Shown one piece after another: positions 53,332-61,702 of a DNA stretch of 64,000 nt (position 1 is the first letter of the stretch; every line of letters begins with the position of its first letter). This DNA comes from Pedobacter segetis (GTDB lineage Bacteria; Bacteroidota; Bacteroidia; Sphingobacteriales; Sphingobacteriaceae): positions 1 through 64,000 of the forward strand of contig NZ_JAEHFY010000008.1 in the NCBI RefSeq assembly GCF_016623585.1, read 5' to 3'. Made by a program: the position numbers and the translations under genes. A model generated the notes under the pieces. The model was not told where the DNA came from, searched no databases, and saw only the letters and a list, made by a program, of their open reading frames with translations.

Positions 53332-56109
53332 GTGAAACAAAAGTTCTTTCTAAAATCTATAAAAATCAGTATTGTTCTAATTTTGATTACAACGTCTGTT
53401 TTTTCGCAAACAGGCAAAATTGCGGGTAAAGTAACCGATAAAAAAACAGGTGAAACCTTAATTGGTTTAAGTATTGGTATTGAAGGGACAAATAAAGGCA
53501 GCGCTACCGATGTGGAGGGTAGGTTTGTTATCCCTAATCTTATTCCTGGTAAATACAATGTAACTTTTAGATACATAGGTTACCAAACCAAAAGCATTAC
53601 TGGAGTAGAAGTGAAATCAGGTGCGGTAACAAGCTTAAACATTATCATGGAAGATGCTGCTACGCAAGCCTTAAACGAAGTTGTGGTAACCGCTTCTTAC
53701 AGAAAGGCTTCTGTTGGGGCTTTGTATGCACAACAGAAAAACAATATTAGTATCTCAAGCGGCATCTCATCAGACATCATTAAAAGATCGCCTGATAAAA
53801 ACACCTCAGAAGTTCTAAAAAGAGTAAGCGGTGCATCAATTCAGGATAATAAATTTATAGTAGTTAGAGGGTTATCTGATAGGTATAACTCTGCCATGCT
53901 AAATAATGCCGTGTTGCCAAATACGGAAGTTGATAGAAAAGCATTTTCTTTCGATATCATCCCTTCAAATTTAATTGATGCAATTGTAGTTAACAAAACC
54001 GCATCGGCAGATATTCCGGGTGATTTTTCTGGTGGTGTTGTTCAGGTAACCACTAAAGATTTCCCCGATTCAAAGTTCCTAAATCTTTCATTAGGTACTT
54101 CTTACAACACGCAATCAACTTTTAAAGATTTTTTGACCGCTCCTAAAAGCGGAAACGAAATTTTTGGTTTTTATGATAAAGGCAGGGATATTCCTTCAAG
54201 CTTTCCTTCAAAAGCCGAGTATTTGGCTTTACCGAGCCAAGGGCCAGAGCGATTTGAACTTTCAAGAGCTTTTAAAAATAATTGGGGCTACAATAATGTA
54301 ACTTCTAAATTAGGGCCAATTTTCCAGGCAAATTATGGGAACAGCAAGATTTACGATAACAATAATAAATTCGGGACGATCTTGTCTCTTTCTTATCGCT
54401 ATGACGAGCGTTTAAAAGACGTTAACCAAATAGCTTACACAGGGCAAAACGTGGGAGACAAGTTTAATGACCAAGTTTATAGCTATAATACCAATATCGG
54501 CGGGCTGGCAAACTTTGCGTATTCATGGGGGAACAACAAAATTGCCCTAAAAAATCTATACAATAGAGTTTTAGAAAGTCAATTTACCAATAGGATCGGT
54601 GTAGATGAAAGTAGTCAGCCGTTTTCTAGAACTGCGAATTATTTATTACAGCGTTCATTGATTAGCGACCAGCTTAGCGGCGAACATTTGCTTTCTGAAG
54701 CAAGAAAGGTAAAATTAGATTGGAACCTTAACTATGCAAATACAGATAGGAAAGAACCTGGGTTTAAAAGGATGGAATATTCACAGGGTATAGCTTCGGT
54801 GCCAAACGGATCTTCTGATCCAAGATTGGGGGGTAACTTTTCATCGCTATTAAATGAAAACTCTTACGGAGCTGCAACAAACGTTGTTTTTCCTGTAAAA
54901 TGGTTTAGAGACAACAATAAGCTAAAATTCGGATATTTTGGCCAGCTAAGAAAAAGAAACTTTAAAGCAAGGGTAATAGGTTTTATTAAGGATGTTAATT
55001 TTGATGATAACGCTGCATTATCATTACCGCAAGATCAGATATTTGCTGCCGATAACATCAGGCCTAAAGGTTTTGTTTTAGATGAGATAACAAACGGGAG
55101 CGACGCCTATGATTCTAGATCTTTGTTAAATGCCGGTTATGTAATGTTTGATGGCTTTGTGAAGGAAAAATTAAGGGTGGGGGCAGGTGTAAGGCTTGAA
55201 TCTTACAGGCAACAACTTACAAGTGCCGATAATTCATACACACCTATTATAGTTGATACCACCTACGTAAATGTGCTTCCTTCTGTTAACTTGATCTATA
55301 ATTTAACAGAAAAATCTAATTTTAGGTTATCTGGGTCAAAAACAATTGGAAGGCCAGAGTTTAGGGAAATAGCGCCTTTTTCTTTTTACGATTTCAATAA
55401 AAATATTTCTGTACAGGGAAATTCTAAACTAAAACAATCAAGTACTATCAATCTAGATCTTGGATTTGCAACCTATCCCAACAACGGAGAAACATTTTCT
55501 ATATCGGCGTTTTTCAAAAGTTTTGATTTGCCCATAGAGCAAACTTTGCAATTGGGCACCAGCGGGCGTACGGTTGGGTATTCAAATGCTAAATCTGCCA
55601 CGCTTTTTGGAGTAGAAGCAGAAATCAGGAAATCTTTAGGTTTTATTGGCGACAGATTTAAAAACATAACATTTAGCGCAAATGCCTCATATATCAAATC
55701 TAGAGTTGTTGTATCAAAGTTGGTAAATAAAGATGGTTTTAGACCGCTTCAAGGCCAGTCGCCATATCTGATAAATACCGGTTTACAATATATTTCGCCT
55801 TCAATTAATCCCTTTGGCCTTAGTTTATTGTATAATAGGATAGGGAAAAGGATTTATGCCGTAGGAAATGTCCTAGATGGGGATATTTATGAGAACCCAC
55901 GTAATATTTTAGATTTCCAACTTTCAAAAAAGGTGGCTAATTCTAAAGGAGAGTTTAAGATAAATTATAGCGATATACTAAACAATAAAGGTATTTTTTA
56001 TCAGGATGCCAATAAAAACGGAAGCTTTGATAAAAATTCTGATTATATAAATATCTCGGAGAGATATGGATCTAGTGTGTCTTTGAGCTTTGCCTATACT
56101 TTTAAATAA
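53332..56109 (+). CDS. TonB-dependent outer-membrane receptor
   Basis: From the GTG at 53332 (MKQKFFLKSIKISIVLILIT) the protein is 925 residues with a cleaved signal peptide ending VFSQ. A carboxypeptidase-regulatory-like domain follows (GKIAGKVTDKKTGETLIGLS, about 29-105), then a plug (about 115-230; VVVRGLSDRYNSAMLNNAVL-like) and a long beta-barrel ending SVSLSFAYTFK. The longest ORF starts at TTG 53308, inside the -7 box, so it is not used. Its ligand is unknown. No SusD-like lipoprotein is present; instead a beta-helix lipoprotein with the same promoter array follows. Confidence 0.88.
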   Translation: MKQKFFLKSIKISIVLILITTSVFSQTGKIAGKVTDKKTGETLIGLSIGIEGTNKGSATDVEGRFVIPNLIPGKYNVTFRYIGYQTKSITGVEVKSGAVTSLNIIMEDAATQALNEVVVTASYRKASVGALYAQQKNNISISSGISSDIIKRSPDKNTSEVLKRVSGASIQDNKFIVVRGLSDRYNSAMLNNAVLPNTEVDRKAFSFDIIPSNLIDAIVVNKTASADIPGDFSGGVVQVTTKDFPDSKFLNLSLGTSYNTQSTFKDFLTAPKSGNEIFGFYDKGRDIPSSFPSKAEYLALPSQGPERFELSRAFKNNWGYNNVTSKLGPIFQANYGNSKIYDNNNKFGTILSLSYRYDERLKDVNQIAYTGQNVGDKFNDQVYSYNTNIGGLANFAYSWGNNKIALKNLYNRVLESQFTNRIGVDESSQPFSRTANYLLQRSLISDQLSGEHLLSEARKVKLDWNLNYANTDRKEPGFKRMEYSQGIASVPNGSSDPRLGGNFSSLLNENSYGAATNVVFPVKWFRDNNKLKFGYFGQLRKRNFKARVIGFIKDVNFDDNAALSLPQDQIFAADNIRPKGFVLDEITNGSDAYDSRSLLNAGYVMFDGFVKEKLRVGAGVRLESYRQQLTSADNSYTPIIVDTTYVNVLPSVNLIYNLTEKSNFRLSGSKTIGRPEFREIAPFSFYDFNKNISVQGNSKLKQSSTINLDLGFATYPNNGETFSISAFFKSFDLPIEQTLQLGTSGRTVGYSNAKSATLFGVEAEIRKSLGFIGDRFKNITFSANASYIKSRVVVSKLVNKDGFRPLQGQSPYLINTGLQYISPSINPFGLSLLYNRIGKRIYAVGNVLDGDIYENPRNILDFQLSKKVANSKGEFKINYSDILNNKGIFYQDANKNGSFDKNSDYINISERYGSSVSLSFAYTFK

Positions 56110-56112
56110 AGC

Positions 56113-56190
56113 TTAACATTGGCTTAACCAAAAGTAACAGGTTTCTTAATCTTAAAATAACCTTAAGGTAATTTAGCTAGGATATTTTTA
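56113..56190 (+). promoter_or_regulatory. Second 11-bp phased array and promoter of the beta-helix lipoprotein
   Basis: Half-sites TTAACA (56113), TTAACC (56124), a shifted GTAACA (56134), TTAATC (56146), ATAACC (56157) and GTAATT (56168) repeat the layout of the array at 53233, including the order TTAAC, TTAAC, G.., TTAATC, ATAAC, GTAA. The last site is again 15 bp before the -7 box TATTTTTA (56183-56190). The array begins four bases after the TonB receptor stop codon. Confidence 0.7.
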
Positions 56191-56213
56191 CAAAAAAAAA
56201 CAAAGACGAAAAA

Positions 56214-57614
56214 ATGAAAAACTTTAAATCGAAAATTTTCTTAGCCTCTGTAATCGGGATCTCTGTATTTGCATCTTGTAAAAAAACCTCAAGTGGTGGC
56301 GACCCAGTAATCATAGGTGATAATTCTGAAAGTTTAAATAGTTCTTTCTTTGAGAGAGTGAATTATAAAGGTGCTTTTGGTAATACAGACTGGACTTCTG
56401 GTTGGGCTAATTACAATCCTCAGAATACTGATTATCCAGCTACAAATGCAACATTATCGGGAAATATAACTACAAACACCACTTTAGATGCTTCTAAGGT
56501 TTATTTATTATCCGGATTTGTTTACGTAAAATCTGGCGTTACCTTAACTATCCCGGCAGGTACTATTTTAAGAGGCGACAAATCTAGTAAAGGAACCATC
56601 ATTGTACAACAGGGTGCTAAAATTGCTGCCGAAGGTACAGCCTCTAAACCAATTATATTTACTTCAAATTTGGCAAAAGGTTCAAGGTCTCCTGGTGATT
56701 GGGGAGGGGTTATTTTATTAGGTAAAGCACCTAACAATATACCAGGTGGTGTTGGCGTGATTGAAGGAGGGGTAAACGTTACTACCGAAGGTAACCATGG
56801 TGGTACAGATCCTGCGGATAACTCTGGGATTATGAAATACGTTCGTATCGAGTTCCCTGGCATCGCTTTTCAACCAAACAATGAAATAAATGGATTAACG
56901 TTTGGCTCTGTTGGTACGGGAACCACGATAGATTACGTTGAAGTTTCTTTTTCTGGTGACGATTCTTATGAATGGTTTGGCGGTACGGTTAATTGTAAGC
57001 ACCTAATTTCTGTTTCTAATGTAGATGATTCTTTTGATTTTGATAACGGCTTTGTTGGTAAGCTGCAATTCTGCGTAGGCCAAAGAGATCCCCAATTAGC
57101 AGACCAAGCAGGGCAATCCAATGGTATCGAATCAGACAATTCTGAATCTGCTTTTACCACAACACCAAGAACTCGCCCGGTTATTTCAAACATGACCATT
57201 ATTGGCCCGGTTTCAAGTTCAGCGGCTTTGGCTTCGGTTGATCCAAAACATGAGCATGCAAATCTTTGGAGAAGGGGTTCTAAAATGATCCTAGGAAATT
57301 CAATCTTTATAGGTTTCAAATACGGTTTAAATATTCGTGATAAGGAAACCGGAGATGCTTTAACCGATGGTTCATCTTTGATCACCAATAATATTTACCA
57401 ATCTTATGTCCCTAATTTAGATATAATCGCATCAGGTTCAATTCCTTCATTCGCTTCGGTTGATCTATTGAAATCTTATTTTACTTCTAAGGGTAATTTG
57501 AATATAAACGAGGCTACTTCCCAGACTTTATTAAACTCACCTTTTAGTTTAACAGCACCTAATTTCACATTAAAAACAGGTTCTTCTGCTGCCACCGGAG
57601 CGAAATTTAATTAA
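56214..57614 (+). CDS. Beta-helix surface lipoprotein, TonB-receptor partner
   Basis: A 466-residue protein with a lipoprotein signal (IGISVFASCKKTSS; lipobox FASC, Cys22). The mature part is a long parallel beta-helix of short strands (TLTIPAGTILRGDKSSKGTI, GVILLGKAPNNIPGG, SVGTGTTIDYVEVSFSGDDS) about 60-400. No enzymatic motif is seen. Paired with the TonB receptor directly upstream and carrying the same promoter array, it is probably a surface-exposed ligand-binding partner of that receptor. Family names in databases vary and are not reliable. Confidence 0.7.
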   Translation: MKNFKSKIFLASVIGISVFASCKKTSSGGDPVIIGDNSESLNSSFFERVNYKGAFGNTDWTSGWANYNPQNTDYPATNATLSGNITTNTTLDASKVYLLSGFVYVKSGVTLTIPAGTILRGDKSSKGTIIVQQGAKIAAEGTASKPIIFTSNLAKGSRSPGDWGGVILLGKAPNNIPGGVGVIEGGVNVTTEGNHGGTDPADNSGIMKYVRIEFPGIAFQPNNEINGLTFGSVGTGTTIDYVEVSFSGDDSYEWFGGTVNCKHLISVSNVDDSFDFDNGFVGKLQFCVGQRDPQLADQAGQSNGIESDNSESAFTTTPRTRPVISNMTIIGPVSSSAALASVDPKHEHANLWRRGSKMILGNSIFIGFKYGLNIRDKETGDALTDGSSLITNNIYQSYVPNLDIIASGSIPSFASVDLLKSYFTSKGNLNINEATSQTLLNSPFSLTAPNFTLKTGSSAATGAKFN

Positions 57615-57638
57615 GTTATAACAGTAATTTAAAATACA

Positions 57639-57664
57639 GGGAAGCCAAACGGCTTCCTTTTTTT
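57639..57664 (+). terminator. Terminator of the beta-helix lipoprotein gene
   Basis: GGAAGCC / GGCTTCC with a 4-base loop and seven T, 25 bases after the stop. It also separates the convergent gluconokinase gene. Confidence 0.9.
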
Positions 57665-57684
57665 GTTGTAACAGAAAACTCAAT

Positions 57685-58185
57685 CTATAATTTGGAAATG
57701 CAATCACTAACCACCATTTCTGGTTTTTTACCGGCATCTATAAAAATCACATCGGTTTCTTGAGATGATGGATTTTCTAAAGCTTCTATTTGGCTGTGCA
57801 ACAACGAGGAAGGCATAAAATGATCTTCCCTATGCTTTAAACGTTTTGCAACCTCTTCTTCAGAAACATTTAAAAATAAAAACCGAATGTTCCCAGCCTC
57901 TCTCAATAAATCTCTATAAGCAACCTTTAAGGCAGAACAGCTTAATACAAAACTTTTTTTAGCAACTATTTTAGCAGATATTTTTTCTTTGATGATATTT
58001 AACCAAGGCCATCTATCACTATCATTTAAAGCAATCCCAGATTTCATTTTATCGATGTTCGCTTTTGGGTGAAGATCATCGCCCTCCATAAATTCGATAG
58101 CTAATGCTTTCGCCAACATTTTGCCAATTAGCGTTTTACCACTTCCAGAAACACCAATAACGATAATATATTTTTCTTTTTCCAA
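57685..58185 (-). CDS. gntK: Gluconokinase
   Basis: A 166-residue P-loop kinase starting at TTG (MEKEKYIIVIG) with the P-loop GVSGSGKT (11-18), GDDLHPKANIDKMKSG (the substrate-binding motif of gluconokinase, about 35-50) and the LSCSALKVAYRDLLRE region (about 83-98). It would phosphorylate gluconate to 6-phosphogluconate. Length matches the gluconokinase family. It is downstream of the OlsF-like gene with a G-rich repeat in the gap. Confidence 0.85.
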   Translation of the reverse strand: MEKEKYIIVIGVSGSGKTLIGKMLAKALAIEFMEGDDLHPKANIDKMKSGIALNDSDRWPWLNIIKEKISAKIVAKKSFVLSCSALKVAYRDLLREAGNIRFLFLNVSEEEVAKRLKHREDHFMPSSLLHSQIEALENPSSQETDVIFIDAGKKPEMVVSDCISKL

Positions 58186-58201
58186 ACCTTAAGCTTTATC
58201 T

Positions 58202-58237
58202 CCCAACCCCAACCCCAACCCCAACCTCAACCTCAAC
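58202..58237 (-). repeat. GGGGTT tandem, G-quadruplex-capable leader repeat
   Basis: On the minus strand three GGGGTT units and a final GGG follow two GAGGTT units, i.e. four G-runs of 3-4 bases separated by TT. The tract begins right at the stop codon of the OlsF-like gene and ends about 17 bases before the TTG of gluconokinase, so it lies in the sense strand of that mRNA's leader. The GGGGTT word is the ciliate telomere repeat, but here it is a short local tandem. Confidence 0.8.
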
Positions 58238-59992
58238 CTAAAGATTCTTCCCTAGTTTCTCCAACATATCGGTGGGTACGCTTTCAAGATCTAAAACCAA
58301 AAATCCGTCTAAACAATCAGAAAATTTGGGGTCTATGTTAAAGCAGATTATTTTTGCATTTAATGCGATATATTGCCTCAACAAAACGGGCACTTTGATG
58401 TGCGATGTTTCAATCTCGCCGATAAGGCTATCTAAATTTTTTAAAGAGCTACTGCTCGCCGTCAAAATATCGGCATCTATTTTAGAAAAATCTACCTTAA
58501 ATTGTTTACGGGGTTTTACCATTTGCGCCATCTCCGCATCAAAATGATTGCGATAAATAAAGTTGACAATCAAAGATTTTGAGAATTTACTAAAAGCATT
58601 GCTTATAGAAACCGGGCCGATCAGATATTTATATTTCGGATTATCGATCAAATATTTTAAGATCCCTTTCCACAATAAAAATAAAGGCAGGGGGCGTTGC
58701 TGATACTCTTTTCTGATCCAAGACCTTCCCAATTCTAAACTTTGCCTTAAAATTGGGTAAAATTGTTCTTTGATCTTAAAAAGCTCATAAGTGTAAAACC
58801 CTTTTTTCCCGTAGCTATAATAAATCTCATCGCCTTTACCAATTCTGTAGGCACCTACGATCATTTTTGCCTCAAAATCCCATATAAATAGATGGTTATA
58901 GTAAATGTCATAAGCATCCAGATCTGATGATTTATTGGTTCCCTCGCCAACTTCCCTAAAAGTAATTTCTCTTAACCTACCTATTTCTTTGATGATATTG
59001 GTAATATGGATGGTAGGGGTTATAAAAACCTCGTAGTTTTTCTCTGTCCAAACTAGGTAGTTTTCTCTTAGGTTTTCTACTTCGCCTTCAATCAGTTCTT
59101 GTGAAATAGGCTCGGCCAAATCATCAGGTTGTTTATTAACCTTAAAAAGGTTCTGGTGATTAAAGATCTTTCTTTCATTTTCTAAACCGGCACCTAAAGC
59201 ATAGGTTTTAGCCCTTAAATAGGCTAACATGCTGGTATTGTTGGTATTATCCGGAATGTCGTTAAAAGCTATTGGCTTCCCAATTCTTACTCTAATGGTA
59301 TGTCCTTTTTTATTAAACAATTCAGAAGGTAATTTTGCGGTTCTTAAAGTTGGGTGTATCAATGCCAATAGGTTAAATAACAAGCCGTTGTTGCCGTGGA
59401 AATAAATGGGCAGCACCGGAGCCTTTGCCTTGTTAATTATTTTGCCCACTACCGGGTGCCATAGTTTATCTGTAACTTGTTGTTGGCCCAATTTATACGT
59501 AGAAACTTCGCCCGCGGGGAAAATACCAATAGGAGTGCCCGATTTTAATAAACCCAATGTGGTTTTAATACCACTGATGCTTGATGAATGCTCTATATTT
59601 TCAAAAGGGTTTACCGCTACAAAAAAATCGCTAAGGTTAGGGATCTTTTTGAGGATAAAATTGGCCATTACCTTGGCATCTGGCCTAATGGTACACAAAA
59701 CCTTAATTAAAATAAGCCCTTCTATTCCTCCATAAGGATGATTGGCTATTGCAGTAAAAGCACCCTCTAATGGGATGTTTTTCCAATCGTTTTCGCTAAT
59801 TTCTACTTTAACGCCAACTAATCTAAGTATTTCATCTACAAACTCAACACCTTCAAAGTTCTCGGCTGCTTCAAAAGTATCGTTAATGTCGTTTATCTTC
59901 ATAATCTCCATCAACAATGAAGCAAGCCCGGGCATTCTTAATTTATTTAGCTTGGTTGCTTTTGCAAATTCTTCTGAGGTAATGATCTTCAT
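58238..59992 (-). CDS. Fused acyltransferase, OlsF-type ornithine/glycine lipid synthase
   Basis: A 584-residue fusion. The N-terminal PlsC-like domain has IANHPYGGIEGLIL (about 82-95, H-x-x-x-x-E/D box), AGEVSTYKLGQQQVTD and PVLPIYFHGNNG. The C-terminal half is an OlsB-type GNAT (LREITFREVGEGTNKSSDLD, YYNHLFIWDFEAKMIVGAYR and KYKYLIGPVSISNAF). This order and length match OlsF, which N-acylates ornithine (or glycine) and then O-acylates the product to make membrane aminolipids. The amino-acid substrate is unknown. Separated from gluconokinase by a GGGGTT repeat. Confidence 0.75.
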   Translation of the reverse strand: MKIITSEEFAKATKLNKLRMPGLASLLMEIMKINDINDTFEAAENFEGVEFVDEILRLVGVKVEISENDWKNIPLEGAFTAIANHPYGGIEGLILIKVLCTIRPDAKVMANFILKKIPNLSDFFVAVNPFENIEHSSSISGIKTTLGLLKSGTPIGIFPAGEVSTYKLGQQQVTDKLWHPVVGKIINKAKAPVLPIYFHGNNGLLFNLLALIHPTLRTAKLPSELFNKKGHTIRVRIGKPIAFNDIPDNTNNTSMLAYLRAKTYALGAGLENERKIFNHQNLFKVNKQPDDLAEPISQELIEGEVENLRENYLVWTEKNYEVFITPTIHITNIIKEIGRLREITFREVGEGTNKSSDLDAYDIYYNHLFIWDFEAKMIVGAYRIGKGDEIYYSYGKKGFYTYELFKIKEQFYPILRQSLELGRSWIRKEYQQRPLPLFLLWKGILKYLIDNPKYKYLIGPVSISNAFSKFSKSLIVNFIYRNHFDAEMAQMVKPRKQFKVDFSKIDADILTASSSSLKNLDSLIGEIETSHIKVPVLLRQYIALNAKIICFNIDPKFSDCLDGFLVLDLESVPTDMLEKLGKNL

Positions 59993-60136
59993 TAAAAAAA
60001 ATTGAGCTAAAATTGGTCTTAACTAAAAGGTAAAAATACTAGATGATCTTCAAATTTAAACAAATTAATTTTTTTACTTCATAACTTACTTATTTATAGG
60101 ATTGTTGGTACATTAGGAAAAATAAAGCACAATTTA

Positions 60137-61048
60137 GTGAATAAAAAAGTAAAAGGATTTTTTGAGTTTACGCCCGGCGAGATGAGAGGCTTGGTAGTTT
60201 TTCTTTTTGTAATGGCACTTTTTTATATTACCCCCTATGTTTGGGAAAAATTTACCTATCAACCTGTAAAGGTTACGGTAGAAAATTTACGGCCCCAAAT
60301 TAAAGAGATAGAAAAATTTAAGGATAAAAACGATCTATATAGTAATGATGGTGATCATGCCGAAATAGGAAAGCATAGAGCAGATCTTTTCAATTTTAAT
60401 CCAAACAACCTATCCGTACAAAATTGGATGAAGCTTGGTTTATCAGAAAAACAGGCAAACAGTATAAAAAGCTATGAAGCTAAAGGCGGTAAGTTTAGAA
60501 GCAAAGCAGATGTTAAAAAGATGTTTGTGATATCGGCAGAAAAGTTTGAGGAAATAGAACCTTATATTAAAATCCCTGAAGATCAAAACACCGTAAAATC
60601 TTTTGATTATCCCGGTTCTAAACCAGCTTATCCACAAAAACATAAACAAGGTGTAATGGTAGAAATCAATACTGCCGATTCTACCACTTTAACAACTATC
60701 AGCGGGATAGGCCCATCTTTTGCATCACGCATCATCAAATACAGAAATAAATTAGGCGGTTTCATAAATATCAACCAATTAAGAGAAGTTTATGGCCTAG
60801 ATTCTCTAAAATTTGAACAAATTAAGCCACAAATAAAGGTTGATGATAGTAATCTCACTTTTATTAACATCAACGAGTGTACTTTTGATGGGCTTAAAAA
60901 TTTCCCATATCTCAATTATAAGCAATCTAATGCCATCATTGCCTACAGAAAGCAGCATGGAAATTATAAAAACGCTAATGATTTGAGTAAGATTGTAATC
61001 CTAAACCCAGAAATAATCCAAAAAATAACGCCATATCTCAAATTCTAA
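60137..61048 (+). CDS. Helix-hairpin-helix, ComEA-like membrane protein
   Basis: A 303-residue protein starting at GTG (MNKKVKGFFEF). One N-terminal membrane helix (MRGLVVFLFVMALFYITPYVW, about 15-36) is followed by three helix-hairpin-helix repeats: WMKLGLSEKQANSIKSYEAK, NTADSTTLTTISGIGPSFASRI (about 178-199, the classical HhH) and FDGLKNFPYLNYKQSNAII. ComEA-type proteins bind DNA during uptake; a general DNA-binding or secretion role is equally possible. It overlaps the apt start by one base. Confidence 0.78.
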   Translation: MNKKVKGFFEFTPGEMRGLVVFLFVMALFYITPYVWEKFTYQPVKVTVENLRPQIKEIEKFKDKNDLYSNDGDHAEIGKHRADLFNFNPNNLSVQNWMKLGLSEKQANSIKSYEAKGGKFRSKADVKKMFVISAEKFEEIEPYIKIPEDQNTVKSFDYPGSKPAYPQKHKQGVMVEINTADSTTLTTISGIGPSFASRIIKYRNKLGGFININQLREVYGLDSLKFEQIKPQIKVDDSNLTFININECTFDGLKNFPYLNYKQSNAIIAYRKQHGNYKNANDLSKIVILNPEIIQKITPYLKF

Positions 61049-61578
61049 TGTTAGAAAACCAAATTAAAAATGCCATCAGAGACATTCCAGATTTCCCAAA
61101 GCCGGGTATCATATTTAAAGACATCACCCCGATTTTAAAAGACCAAAAACTTTGTACCGATATAGTTGATGCCTTGGTAAAACAAACCCAAGACCTAGAT
61201 TTTGATGCAATTGCAGGTATAGAAAGCCGGGGTTTTTTATTTGGATTGATGTTGGCAAACAAATTAAACAAACCTTTTATCCCGATAAGGAAAGCAGGGA
61301 AACTGCCTTTTAAAACCATCCAACAATTTTATGATTTAGAATACGGTACGGCAACCATAGAAATCCATGAAGATGCTTTTGAAAAAGGCGCAAAAATCCT
61401 AATCCACGATGATTTATTGGCAACTGGAGGAACCGTTGTGGCAACCTCACAACTCATAGAAAAAATGGAAGGTAAAATTGCAGGCTATTCTTTTTTGATC
61501 AGCCTAGATTTTTTGAACGGAAACGAAAGATTGGAAAAATATTCTGAAAATAATTTATCGCTCGCCCGCTATCAATAA
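61048..61578 (+). CDS. apt: Adenine phosphoribosyltransferase
   Basis: A 176-residue type I PRTase: IRDIPDFPKPGIIFKDITPIL at the N-terminus (split as IRDIPDFPKPG and IIFKDITPIL), GIESRGFLFG (about 55-64), YGTATIEIH and the PRPP loop ILIHDDLLATGGT (about 117-129). It converts adenine to AMP in purine salvage. Complete. Start ATG at 61048 overlaps the stop of the HhH gene by one base (TAATG). Confidence 0.95.
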   Translation: MLENQIKNAIRDIPDFPKPGIIFKDITPILKDQKLCTDIVDALVKQTQDLDFDAIAGIESRGFLFGLMLANKLNKPFIPIRKAGKLPFKTIQQFYDLEYGTATIEIHEDAFEKGAKILIHDDLLATGGTVVATSQLIEKMEGKIAGYSFLISLDFLNGNERLEKYSENNLSLARYQ

Positions 61579-61702
61579 AATACCTTTAAATAATATCCGC
61601 TAAATATTTAGACTAAAAACCAAATCGGCTTTAATTCGTACATAAAATTGATACAAAGAATTACCTAATTTATAGGTACTTTGAGGGTTAACCAAATATT
61701 TT

